NCBI GenBank assembly: GCA_033851265.1
Contig: JAWWOW010000011.1
Location: forward strand, 124,001-188,000
From: JAWWOW01 sp033851265
GTDB lineage: Bacteria > Actinomycetota > Actinomycetes > JAWWOW01
Length of the DNA: 64,000 nucleotides
Reading direction: 5' to 3'
The translations under genes and the position numbers were made by a program. This document shows, in pieces, positions 44,244 to 52,865 of this stretch. The notes under the pieces were generated by a model. That model had not been told where the DNA came from. It did no database searches and saw only the letters and a program-made list of their open reading frames with translations. Numbering within the stretch: position 1 is the first letter of the stretch; each line of letters starts with the position of its first letter.

Positions 44244-44330
44244 GGCGGGTCCTTTCAGGGGAGATCGAACGGGCGCGAGCCTACGTCCCGCCGGCGTGCC
44301 GACGTCCGGCGCATGACGTTGCACCCCGAT

Positions 44331-44336
44331 TAGGCT
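44331..44336 (+). promoter_or_regulatory. -10 box of the hydrolase-glgX operon
   Basis: TAGGCT followed by 8 bases and the GTG at 44345, compatible with a leaderless transcript. Confidence 0.45.
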
Positions 44337-44344
44337 CGTTCGTC

Positions 44345-45301
44345 GTGAGCACAGATCCGGCTTGGCGGCGGCTGCGCGTCGACGGCGCGCAGGTCGACGT
44401 GATGATGGCCGGCGAAGGCGATCCGCTGCTGTTCTTGCATGGCTGGGGTCTCACGCCTCGCGTGTACGCCGCAGGCGTCACGCGACTCATCGCCGCTGGC
44501 ATCCGCGTGATCGCGCCGTCGCTGCCCGGCTTCGGCCGCAGTGACGCACCACCGCTGCACAAACTGACGCTCGGTGAGTACGCCGCACGGGTCGCCGCGC
44601 TGCTCGACGCCATCGAGATAGAGAAGCCGGCATTTGTTGTTGGCCACTCGTTCGGCGGGGGTGTTGCCATCCGTCTCGCAAGCGACCGCCCGGACCTGGT
44701 CCGCTCATTGACTCTCATCAACACGGTCGGCGGCGGGCCAGGGAAGGGGGCCGGCCTGGCCAACCGGTCGTGGCTGCAGTGGGCCGTCGGCGCAGCGGGT
44801 GAACTGAGCCCCCGCGACCTGATCCGCGTCGCGCCACAAGCGGCCCGGGACTTCATCCCGAACGCCCTGCGCCGACCGGTCACTCTCGCCGTCACGGTGG
44901 GGGTAGCGCTGTCTGCATCGCTCGCCGACCAGGCCGCCGGGCTCATCGCGTCCGGCCTTCCGGTGCTGTTCGTTTGGAGTGATCGCGACAAGCTGATCGC
45001 GCCGGGCGCTTTCGAGTCGATGCGCGGGGAGCTGACGAACTACTCGGTGCCCGGCCGACATGGCTGGCTGCTCGCCGACCCGGAGTTTTTTGCCGACGTC
45101 ATTCGCAATGCGCTCGTCGTCCATGCGATGTTGGAGCGCCAGCGTCGTGGCGACGCAGCCACCAGAACGAGCGGCGCACTTGTCTTGCCCGAAGGCGCCA
45201 CGCTCGCCGACCTCTTCCCCCCAGAGCGTCGCCGTCGGGCACGCAATCCGGCACAGGCTGCGCAGCCGCACGGCGAACAACGCCCCGTGCAGGGCCAGTG
45301 A
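44345..45301 (+). CDS. alpha/beta-hydrolase
   Basis: 318 residues: HGWG near the start (oxyanion loop), nucleophile elbow VGHSFGG, Asp in VWSDRDKLIAPG and His in PGRHGWLLADP. A C-terminal extension of about 40 residues after the last helix is Arg/Pro/Gln-rich and probably disordered. Coupled to glgX by a GTGA overlap, which suggests an esterase or lipase activity on an acylated glucan or a shared regulon; substrate unknown. Confidence 0.8.
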   Translation: MSTDPAWRRLRVDGAQVDVMMAGEGDPLLFLHGWGLTPRVYAAGVTRLIAAGIRVIAPSLPGFGRSDAPPLHKLTLGEYAARVAALLDAIEIEKPAFVVGHSFGGGVAIRLASDRPDLVRSLTLINTVGGGPGKGAGLANRSWLQWAVGAAGELSPRDLIRVAPQAARDFIPNALRRPVTLAVTVGVALSASLADQAAGLIASGLPVLFVWSDRDKLIAPGAFESMRGELTNYSVPGRHGWLLADPEFFADVIRNALVVHAMLERQRRGDAATRTSGALVLPEGATLADLFPPERRRRARNPAQAAQPHGEQRPVQGQ

Positions 45302-47442
45302 GCGTTTCGGCGCCGTGGCCAGGCCAGCCGTTTCCGTTGGGCGCGCAGTGGGATGGCGAGGGCACGAACTTCGCGCTGTTCGCCGGGGAAGCCGAGGCAG
45401 TCGATCTCTGCTTGTACGACGACAACGGACGAGAGACGCGTATCCCGTTCGAGGAGACGACGTATCACGTGTGGCATGGCTACCTGCCCGGCATCGGCAC
45501 AGGGCAGCGGTATGCCTATCGCGTCGATGGTCCGTTCGATCCGCATGCAGGCGCGCGATGGAACCCGAGCAAGTTGCTCATCGACCCCTACGCGCGAGCG
45601 ATCGACGGCGACCTGACCATCACCGATGCGATCTTCGGCTATCCCCCGGGTCGCGACGACACCGTGCAGGATCATCGCGACTCCGCGCTCTATGTGCCTA
45701 AGGGCATCGTGGTCCATGACGATTTCCCCTGGGGCGAGGACCATCACCGGCCGCACACGGCCTGGGCGGACACCGTCATCTACGAGCTGCACGTCAAGGG
45801 CTTCACGAAGCGCAACGATCGCATCCCAGAAGCATTGCGCGGGACGTACGCCGGGCTTGCTCACCCCGCCGCCATCGAGCACCTGCAGTCACTGGGCATC
45901 ACTGCCGTGGAGCTGATGCCGACGCACCACTTCGTGTCCGAGCCTGATGTCGTCCGACGGGGACTCACCAACTACTGGGGTTACAACTCGATCGGCTACT
46001 TCGCACCGCATGCGGCGTACTCATCGTCGGGATCGCGCGGCGAGCAGGTGCGCGAGTTCAAGTCGATGGTGCGCGCCCTGCATGCGGCCGGGCTCGAGGT
46101 GATCCTCGACGTCGTCTACAACCACACCGCCGAGGGCAACCACCTCGGTCCCACCCTGTCGTTCCGTGGCATCGACAACGCGGCGTACTACCGCCTCCGT
46201 GATGACGATCGCCGCTACTACGCCGACTACACCGGTTGCGGCAACACGTTGGACGTACGCCATCCACACACGTTGCAGCTCCTCATGGACTCGCTCCGTT
46301 ACTGGGTGACTGAGATGCACGTCGACGGCTTCCGTTTCGACCTGGCCGCTGCGCTGGCTCGGTCGATGCACGACGTGGACAAGCTTTCGGCATTCTTCGA
46401 CGTCATCCAGCAGGACCCCGTTGTCTCTCAGGTGAAGCTCATCGCCGAGCCATGGGACGTCGGCGAAGGCGGCTACCAAGTCGGCGAGTTCCCACCCCTG
46501 TGGACTGAATGGAACGGGAAATACCGCGACGCCGTGCGCGACTTCTGGCTCGGTAGTGCGCACGGCGCCGAGGTCGGCGTACGCGAGCTCGGCTATCGGC
46601 TCACCGGGTCGAGTGATCTCTACCAGGACGACGGCCGGCGTCCGTATGCCTCGATCAACTTCGTAACTGCTCACGACGGGTTCACGTTGCGCGATCTCGT
46701 GTCCTACGTCGAGAAGCACAACGAGGCGAACGGCGAGGGCAACCGCGACGGCACCGACGACAACCGCTCCTGGAACTGCGGCGTCGAAGGTCCCACCGAT
46801 GACCCAGCGGTCCTCGAGTGTCGAGGACGGTTGTCCCGCAGCATCCTCGCGACATTGGTGCTGTCGTCCGGCGTGCCCATGGTCACGGCTGGTGACGAGA
46901 TGGGGCGCACACAAGGGGGCAGCAACAACGCCTACTGCCAGGACAACGAGATCTCGTGGGTCGACTGGTCCTTGGTCGACCAGGAAGTTGACCTGCTGGC
47001 ATTCGCACAGTCGATCCTGGCTTTTCGCGCGCAACACCCGGTGCTGCGCCAGCGCGCATTCTTCCTCGGTCGGCCGGTCGACGACGGTGGCCTGAAGGAT
47101 CTCGCGTGGTTCACGCCGTCGGGTTCGGAGATGACGGACGCCGACTGGTGGTCGTCATCCTGCCAGAGCGTCGGGATGTACCTCGCCGGTGACGCGATCC
47201 GCACCCGCGGTCCGCGCGGCGAGCGGATCGTGGACGACTCGTTCCTGCTCGTACTGCACGCCAACGCCGCTGACCTGTCCTTCTGCCTGCCCGGCTCGCC
47301 ATGGGCGACGTCGTACGACCTCGTGCTCGACACCGCCGACGGTGAACCGGCCAAGCTCACGGGTTCGAAGTCCACCCACCGGGCGGGTGAGACGCTCACG
47401 ATCCCGGGCCGTAGCGTTGTCCTGCTGCGCGCCCAGCGCTGA
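45298..47442 (+). CDS. glgX: glycogen debranching enzyme (isoamylase family)
   Basis: 714 residues: N-terminal CBM48 (about 10-130), GH13 barrel with catalytic Asp348 in VDGFRFDLA, Glu384 in LIAEPWDVGEGGY and the transition-state Asp in VTAHDGFTL, then a C-terminal beta-sandwich. Cleaves alpha-1,6 links, acting on chains shortened by phosphorylase (glgP at 50117). Isoamylase/TreX relatives share the fold, so the trehalose-forming TreX variant is not ruled out; no treY/treZ are here. Follows the hydrolase gene in one transcript. Confidence 0.92.
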   Translation: MSVSAPWPGQPFPLGAQWDGEGTNFALFAGEAEAVDLCLYDDNGRETRIPFEETTYHVWHGYLPGIGTGQRYAYRVDGPFDPHAGARWNPSKLLIDPYARAIDGDLTITDAIFGYPPGRDDTVQDHRDSALYVPKGIVVHDDFPWGEDHHRPHTAWADTVIYELHVKGFTKRNDRIPEALRGTYAGLAHPAAIEHLQSLGITAVELMPTHHFVSEPDVVRRGLTNYWGYNSIGYFAPHAAYSSSGSRGEQVREFKSMVRALHAAGLEVILDVVYNHTAEGNHLGPTLSFRGIDNAAYYRLRDDDRRYYADYTGCGNTLDVRHPHTLQLLMDSLRYWVTEMHVDGFRFDLAAALARSMHDVDKLSAFFDVIQQDPVVSQVKLIAEPWDVGEGGYQVGEFPPLWTEWNGKYRDAVRDFWLGSAHGAEVGVRELGYRLTGSSDLYQDDGRRPYASINFVTAHDGFTLRDLVSYVEKHNEANGEGNRDGTDDNRSWNCGVEGPTDDPAVLECRGRLSRSILATLVLSSGVPMVTAGDEMGRTQGGSNNAYCQDNEISWVDWSLVDQEVDLLAFAQSILAFRAQHPVLRQRAFFLGRPVDDGGLKDLAWFTPSGSEMTDADWWSSSCQSVGMYLAGDAIRTRGPRGERIVDDSFLLVLHANAADLSFCLPGSPWATSYDLVLDTADGEPAKLTGSKSTHRAGETLTIPGRSVVLLRAQR

Positions 47443-47463
47443 CGCTCCCGGAGGTGGACTGCC

Positions 47464-47949
47464 GTGTCCCTGTACGACATCCCGATCAAAACGCTCGACG
47501 GACAGGACTCGTCCCTCGCCGAGCACAAGGGCAAGGTGTTGCTTGCCGTCAACGTCGCGTCAAAGTGTGGGCTGACCCCGCAGTACACCGGCCTCGAAAA
47601 TCTGCAGAAGAAGTACGGCGAGCATGGCTTCTCTGTCGTTGGCTTTCCCTGCAACCAGTTCCTCGGACAAGAGCCCGGCACGGCGGAAGAGATCCAGACG
47701 TTCTGTTCTACCAACTACGGCGTGACCTTCCCGTTGTACGAGAAGATTGACGTCAACGGTGATGACCGACACCCGATCTATACAGAGCTGACGCAGACAG
47801 CCGATGCCGAGGGCACCGCGGGTGACATCACATGGAACTTCGAGAAGTTCCTGATCGCGCCCGACGGATCCGTCACGCGTTTCCGCCCTCAGGTCGAGCC
47901 CGAAGACCCCGCGATCGTCGAAGCGATCGAGAAGCAACTGGCGAGCTGA
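47464..47949 (+). CDS. glutathione peroxidase-family thiol peroxidase
   Basis: 161 residues. Peroxidatic Cys35 in VASKCGLT, the resolving or paired Cys in FPCNQF, and the active-site Gln and Trp (in WNFEKFL) are all present. Actinobacteria have mycothiol rather than glutathione, so the reductant is probably thioredoxin or mycothiol. GTG start with a strong GGAGGTG site. Its stop codon lies in a GC-rich hairpin (47940-47957). Confidence 0.88.
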   Translation: MSLYDIPIKTLDGQDSSLAEHKGKVLLAVNVASKCGLTPQYTGLENLQKKYGEHGFSVVGFPCNQFLGQEPGTAEEIQTFCSTNYGVTFPLYEKIDVNGDDRHPIYTELTQTADAEGTAGDITWNFEKFLIAPDGSVTRFRPQVEPEDPAIVEAIEKQLAS

Positions 47950-47957
47950 CGCTCGCC
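47940..47957 (+). terminator. GC hairpin at the end of the peroxidase gene
   Basis: A 7-base stem (GGCGAGC with GCTCGCC) around a 4-base loop spans the stop codon. There is no T tract, so termination is only possible, not shown. Confidence 0.3.
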
Positions 47958-47997
47958 TGCACCGCGCGCGCTTCAGGGTGGACGCTGCCGCCAACGG

Positions 47998-48003
47998 CAT
48001 AAT
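47998..48003 (+). promoter_or_regulatory. -10 box of the acyltransferase-3 gene
   Basis: CATAAT with 6 bases before the ATG at 48010; leaderless spacing. Confidence 0.4.
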
Positions 48004-48009
48004 CGAGGC

Positions 48010-50112
48010 ATGCTGACGGCAGCGCCCGCGGCCGCCCGGCAAGCGCTGCCGAAGGCCGCTCATCGCGATGACATCACCGGGATGCGTGCGGTCGCGATCC
48101 TGCTCGTCGTCCTCTTCCACGCCGGTGTGCCAGGGATGTCCGGCGGTTACGTCGGTGTCGACGTCTTCTACGTCATTTCCGGTTTCCTCATCACCGGACT
48201 GCTCGTCGACGAGCTGCGCTCGACGGGTTCGATCTCCTTGCCGCACTTCTACGCACGGCGTGTACGACGACTGCTGCCGCTCGCCAGCCTCGTCCTGGTC
48301 ACAACGGTCATCGCGTCTCGACTGATCCTGTCGCCGCTGGACCAAGGAAGCATCGTCAGTGATGCCATCGCGGCTGCGTTGTGGTTCGCCAACTGGCACT
48401 TCGCCGCGGGTGCGACGCAGTACATGGCATCCACCGACCAGAGCCCGGTATTGCACTACTGGTCGCTCAGCGTCGAGGAGCAGTTCTACGTCGTATGGCC
48501 GCTCCTCCTCCTCGCCGTCGCAGGCAGCCGCCGACGATCGTGGTCGGTGCTGCTCAAACGAGTGGTCGTGGCACTGGCGGCCATCTTCGCCCTGTCTCTT
48601 GCCGCGTCGATCCTGCTCACGGCGTCCACCGGTCAGTGGGCGTACTACGGGCTGCACACCCGCGGGTGGGAGCTCGCCATGGGGGCAGGTCTGGCGCTCG
48701 CTCGGCCGGTCTTGCCCCGGTTGCCCCGCGCGTTGCTCGGCACCGCAGGTATTGCGGGCACGGTGATGATCCTGGTGAGCGCGATGACGTTCGGCCGGAC
48801 GACCGTGTTTCCCGGCAGCGCCGCACTGCTGCCCGTCTGCGGCAGCGTTCTTCTTCTTGCGGCCGGCGCGGCGGGGACCCGGTACGGCGCGAGCCGACTC
48901 CTCGCTCTTGCCCCGGTCGTCTACATCGGTGAGATTTCCTACGGCTGGTATCTCTGGCACTGGCCGTGCCTGATCCTGGGCCAGGCCTACGCCAACGGCG
49001 GCACGATCGGCGACGCGAGCGGCGCGGAGTCGGTCCGGTCGTTCTCGGTCGCGTTCCCAGCGATCCTCGGGTCCTTCGTACTGGCAGCGGTGACGCACCG
49101 TCTCGTCGAGCGGCCGGCCCGGCGCTCGCGATGGCTGACGGCAATACCCCTTCGGTCGATCACTGCGGGCGCGCTGTTGATCAGCGTCGTGATCGTGGCG
49201 AGTCTCGTGAGCAAGCCGTCGCTGCCGAACATCCCGACCGCGGCAGCGTCCACATTCGCCTCCACCGATGCACCGCGCGGCACGGTGTCGACCAAGGCGC
49301 CCGCCCCGCTGAAAATGTCTCCCTCGGCGGCAGTCAAAGACGTGGTCAGAGACCCGGCGTGCAGTCTCGAGGTAAAGCAGACGCAGCCGACCGGTACCTG
49401 CCAGCAAGGCGACCCGAATGGCAGCCGGGTGGTGGTGCTCGTCGGCGACTCGCACGCCGAACACTGGATACCTGCGCTGTCCAACCTCGCCAAACGGTCG
49501 CATTGGCGGTTCTACGCCTTCACGAAAGCAGCGTGTTCGTTCGAGGTTCCGCGGACCTACTCAACCGCGCTGCGCCGGCGCTACACGGAATGTGAGACCT
49601 TCACAACAACGGTCATCAACCGCATCAAGGACCTGCACCGGGTCGACACGTTGATCATCGGACGGAGCTACGGCTATCAAACCCTCGATGACAACGACAA
49701 CATCCTCAAGGGATCCGCCAAGTCCGCGCGCTGGCAACAAGAGGCAGCTAAGGCATTCGACTCGGTGCGCCCGGCCGTACGCACCATCGTCGTTCTCCGT
49801 GACACTCCAGGCGGCACGGTCCGAGCGCCGTCGTGTCTAGCCCGCCACCTGTCAGAGCCGGCAGCGTGCAGCTTCGCCAAGAAAGGCAGCATCCGCGACG
49901 GCGACCAGTACGACGGGGAGAAAGTTGCGGCCCAGGGGCGTCCGGTGAGCTTCGTCGACCTCGCCCCTTACACCTGCCCGACGTCGCGCTGTCCCGTCGT
50001 CGACGACCTGGGCGTGATCATCTATCGGGACGCCGGTCACTTCACCGCGACGTTCAGCCGGCTGCAATGGAACTTGTTCGGCCATCTCATCGGGCAATAC
50101 GTCACCGGATAA
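48010..50112 (+). CDS. acyltransferase-3 / SGNH fusion, OafA-like
   Basis: 700 residues: about ten membrane helices (residues 22-400) of the acyltransferase-3 family, with the catalytic His in LFHAGV (His37), joined to a periplasmic-side SGNH hydrolase-like domain (about 450-700) with GDSHAEHW (479-486) and DAGHFTA near the C-terminus. Such proteins move acyl (often acetyl) groups to surface sugars or lipids. Converges on glgP with 4 bases between. Acceptor unknown. Confidence 0.85.
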   Translation: MLTAAPAAARQALPKAAHRDDITGMRAVAILLVVLFHAGVPGMSGGYVGVDVFYVISGFLITGLLVDELRSTGSISLPHFYARRVRRLLPLASLVLVTTVIASRLILSPLDQGSIVSDAIAAALWFANWHFAAGATQYMASTDQSPVLHYWSLSVEEQFYVVWPLLLLAVAGSRRRSWSVLLKRVVVALAAIFALSLAASILLTASTGQWAYYGLHTRGWELAMGAGLALARPVLPRLPRALLGTAGIAGTVMILVSAMTFGRTTVFPGSAALLPVCGSVLLLAAGAAGTRYGASRLLALAPVVYIGEISYGWYLWHWPCLILGQAYANGGTIGDASGAESVRSFSVAFPAILGSFVLAAVTHRLVERPARRSRWLTAIPLRSITAGALLISVVIVASLVSKPSLPNIPTAAASTFASTDAPRGTVSTKAPAPLKMSPSAAVKDVVRDPACSLEVKQTQPTGTCQQGDPNGSRVVVLVGDSHAEHWIPALSNLAKRSHWRFYAFTKAACSFEVPRTYSTALRRRYTECETFTTTVINRIKDLHRVDTLIIGRSYGYQTLDDNDNILKGSAKSARWQQEAAKAFDSVRPAVRTIVVLRDTPGGTVRAPSCLARHLSEPAACSFAKKGSIRDGDQYDGEKVAAQGRPVSFVDLAPYTCPTSRCPVVDDLGVIIYRDAGHFTATFSRLQWNLFGHLIGQYVTG

Positions 50113-50116
50113 GCGG

Positions 50117-52693
50117 CTACGGCGTGGCAATGAGTCCGAGCTCGGCGCTCGACGCCAGCAACGGATGGGCCGGGAACACCCGAACCGAGTAGCCGTAGGC
50201 GCCGGTCTGCTTCAGCGGCAACTGAGTCTCATACCGCTGCAAGCCGTCGTCGGCAGCGCCAGCCAACTCCATCGGAATGATCATCGGCTCGGCGATCTCG
50301 TCGCTGTCGTCCACCTTGCCGTAGGCCGCTTGCACCTCGACGTCGTCGGGTGAGAGATCCCCGAGGTGCACCAACGCGCGCAGCACCAGGGTCTGGTCCA
50401 ACTGCGGTACGTCGTCCACTCCCGCGGACTCGACGTGCTCGACGCGAACACCTGGCCAGACCTTCGACACCCGGGACCGCCATGCCGCAAGCTCACGTGC
50501 GCCGGCGTAGGAGTCGGCAGCGACCTCACGCGATGACACCGTTGCAGGCGTGTAGAGCTCGCGCACGTAGTCGGCGACCATCCGGCCGGCAAGCACCTGC
50601 GGACCCAACGTCCGCAACGTGTGCCGCACCATCTCGATCCAGCGCAACGGCAGTCCGTCCCGGCCACGTTCGTAGAACAGCGTCCGTACGTGGTTCTCGA
50701 TCAGGTCGTACAACGCGGTCGACTCGAGGTCGTCACGACGGTCCGGGTCCTCGACGCCGTCCGCCGACGGGATCGCCCAGCCGTTCTGCCCGTCGTACAT
50801 CTCGTCCCACCAGCCATCTCGGATGGAGAGGTTGAGACCGCCGTTGAGGGCTGCCTTCATGCCAGAGGTTCCGCACGCCTCCAGCGGTCGCAGCGGGTTG
50901 TTGAGCCAGACGTCGCAGCCCGGCAGGAGATTCTTCGCCATCCCGATGTCGTAGTCCGGCAGGAAAACGATCCGGTGCCGCACCTCGGGATCGTCGGCGA
51001 AGCGCACGATCTGCTGCACCAGAGCCTTCCCGCCGTCATCTGCCGGGTGGGCCTTGCCGGCGATGACGATCTGCACGGGACGGTCCGGGTCGAGCAGTAT
51101 CGCCTTCAGTCGCTCCGGGTCGCGCAGCATCAAGGTCAGGCGCTTGTACGACGGCACCCGCCGCGCAAACCCGATCGTGGCGACGTCGGGGTCGAAGGCG
51201 CTGCTGATCCAGGTGAGCTCCGCCTCGCTGGCGCCACGTTGTGTCCACGAGACGCGCAACCGGTCACGGATGTCCTCGACGAGGCGGGCCCGCAGCGCGC
51301 GGCGCGTCTGCCACACGCCGGCATCGGAGACTTTGTCCACGCCCTCCCAGCCGGTGCCGCCGGTGACCAACTCGGGACCGAGCTCGCGTTTGGCCAGGTC
51401 CCAGACCTCGCGGGCGACCCACGTTGGCGCGTGCACGCCGTTGGTGATCGACGTGATCGGCACGTCGTCGACGTCGAAGCCCGGCCACAGTCCCCGAAAC
51501 ATCTGCCGACTCACAGCGCCGTGCAGCTTCGCGACGCCGTTCGCGCGCTGAGCAAGGCGAAGCCCCATCACAGCCATGTTGAAGACGTTCGGATCGCCGC
51601 CTTCGTAGGTCTCGGCGCCGAGCTCCAAGACACGATCGATCGGGACACCCGGCGACGCGTTGTCTCCGCCAAGCGTCGCCTCGATGAGGTCGCGCGGAAA
51701 CCGGTCGATGCCGGCAGGCACCGGCGTGTGTGTCGTGAACACCGTGCCCGAACGCACAGCCGCCAGCGCCTCGTCGAACGACAGGCCAGCACCCTCGGTC
51801 AGCTCACGGATCCGTTCAACGCCGAGGAAGCCCGCATGACCTTCGTTGGTGTGGAACACCTCCGGCGCGTCGGCACCGGTGAGTTCTGCATAGGCACGCA
51901 GGGCTCGAACACCGCCGATGCCAAGCAGCATCTCTTGGAAGAGGCGGTGCTCAGTGGCGCCGCCGTACAACCGGTCGGTGACCTCGCGCTCCGGGGGGGC
52001 ATTGGACTCGACATCGGAGTCGAGTAGCAGCAACGGCACCCGGCCGACCTGTGCCTTCCAGATCTGCGCGTCGAGAGTCCGACCACCCGGGAGGCCGACG
52101 CTGATCGTGATCGGCTTGCCCCCGTCATCGCGCAGCAGCGTCAGCGGAAGCCCGTTCGGATCGATCATCGGGTAGCGCTCGAGCTGCCAGCCCTCCGCAG
52201 TGAGCGATTGCTTGAAGTAGCCACGTCGGTACAGCAGACCGACACCGATGATCGGCACACCGAGGTCGCTGGCCGCCTTCAGGTGGTCGCCCGCGAGGAT
52301 GCCGAGACCCCCGGAGTACTGCGGCAACACCTCAGTGATCCCGAACTCTGGTGAGAAGTACGCGATCGAGCGCGGCGGGGGTTGGTCCGGCGTACCCAGT
52401 GACTGGTACCAGCGGTCCCCGGTGAGGTACTCCTGCAGGTCGTCGACGGCATCACCGAGATGGCGAAGGAACTTCCGGTCCTTCGCCAACGCTGCGAGCC
52501 GTGCCGCAGGCACTGCCCCGAGGAGGCGCCCCGGGTCACCATCCACCTGGTCCCACACCTCGGGATCGATCTCGGCGAAGAGGTCTCTGGTCTCCGGGTG
52601 CCATGACCAGCGCAGGTTGTTGACGAGCTCGGCCAACGGGGCGAGTGGCGCGGGCAGAACGGCACGAACGGTCAAGCGGCGCAGGGCTCTCAC
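50117..52693 (-). CDS. glgP: alpha-glucan phosphorylase (GT35)
   Basis: 858 residues. N-terminal DUF3417 region, motifs YFSPEFGI and YSGGLGILAGDHLKAASDLG, the catalytic loop VFHTNEGHAGF, and the PLP lysine motif EACGTSGMKAALNG. Releases glucose-1-phosphate from alpha-1,4 chains, or maltose-1-phosphate if paired with the GlgE route. GTG at 52693 lies 7 bases after TAGCGT, divergent from glgE with 172 bases between and a matched pair of inverted repeats there. Confidence 0.94.
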   Translation of the reverse strand: MRALRRLTVRAVLPAPLAPLAELVNNLRWSWHPETRDLFAEIDPEVWDQVDGDPGRLLGAVPAARLAALAKDRKFLRHLGDAVDDLQEYLTGDRWYQSLGTPDQPPPRSIAYFSPEFGITEVLPQYSGGLGILAGDHLKAASDLGVPIIGVGLLYRRGYFKQSLTAEGWQLERYPMIDPNGLPLTLLRDDGGKPITISVGLPGGRTLDAQIWKAQVGRVPLLLLDSDVESNAPPEREVTDRLYGGATEHRLFQEMLLGIGGVRALRAYAELTGADAPEVFHTNEGHAGFLGVERIRELTEGAGLSFDEALAAVRSGTVFTTHTPVPAGIDRFPRDLIEATLGGDNASPGVPIDRVLELGAETYEGGDPNVFNMAVMGLRLAQRANGVAKLHGAVSRQMFRGLWPGFDVDDVPITSITNGVHAPTWVAREVWDLAKRELGPELVTGGTGWEGVDKVSDAGVWQTRRALRARLVEDIRDRLRVSWTQRGASEAELTWISSAFDPDVATIGFARRVPSYKRLTLMLRDPERLKAILLDPDRPVQIVIAGKAHPADDGGKALVQQIVRFADDPEVRHRIVFLPDYDIGMAKNLLPGCDVWLNNPLRPLEACGTSGMKAALNGGLNLSIRDGWWDEMYDGQNGWAIPSADGVEDPDRRDDLESTALYDLIENHVRTLFYERGRDGLPLRWIEMVRHTLRTLGPQVLAGRMVADYVRELYTPATVSSREVAADSYAGARELAAWRSRVSKVWPGVRVEHVESAGVDDVPQLDQTLVLRALVHLGDLSPDDVEVQAAYGKVDDSDEIAEPMIIPMELAGAADDGLQRYETQLPLKQTGAYGYSVRVFPAHPLLASSAELGLIATP

Positions 52694-52700
52694 TCGGCTA

Positions 52701-52706
52701 ACGCTA
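52701..52706 (-). promoter_or_regulatory. -10 box of glgP
   Basis: TAGCGT on the minus strand followed by 7 bases and the GTG; supports GTG 52693 as start. Confidence 0.5.
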
Positions 52707-52742
52707 GCGAGTCGCGCCGCAGCTCCCGCGCCACTTCCGCCA

Positions 52743-52810
52743 CGATCAAGGAGTTGTTCACAGGATTCAGGCGGTTTCCGGGCGTGTCGCGACTACCTTT
52801 TCCTTGATCG
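52743..52810. promoter_or_regulatory. paired 10-base inverted repeats between glgP and glgE
   Basis: CGATCAAGGA at 52743-52752 and its exact complement TCCTTGATCG at 52801-52810, 58 bases centre to centre. Each copy lies about 50-56 bases before one of the two divergent start codons. The symmetry is what one expects for a shared regulator that binds both promoters or loops the DNA. The regulator is not identified. Confidence 0.5.
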
Positions 52811-52851
52811 AGTCAAATGGGGTGCGGGTGCGTTGCCGGCGCGGACATGGG

Positions 52852-52857
52852 TACGGT
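52852..52857 (+). promoter_or_regulatory. -10 box of glgE
   Basis: TACGGT followed by 8 bases and the ATG at 52866, deciding the start within a much longer open frame. Confidence 0.5.
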
Positions 52858-52865
52858 CGGTACCG

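Noticed and set aside
47560..49503. 647-codon open frame on the minus strand
   Set aside because: Antisense to the peroxidase and acyltransferase-3 genes; Arg/Gly-rich low-complexity product without motifs, as expected from shadow frames in high-GC DNA.
52248..52865. 206-codon N-terminal extension of glgE
   Set aside because: Overlaps glgP, is Arg/Ser-rich and lacks family similarity; the GlgE N-terminus begins at 52866 behind a -10 box.
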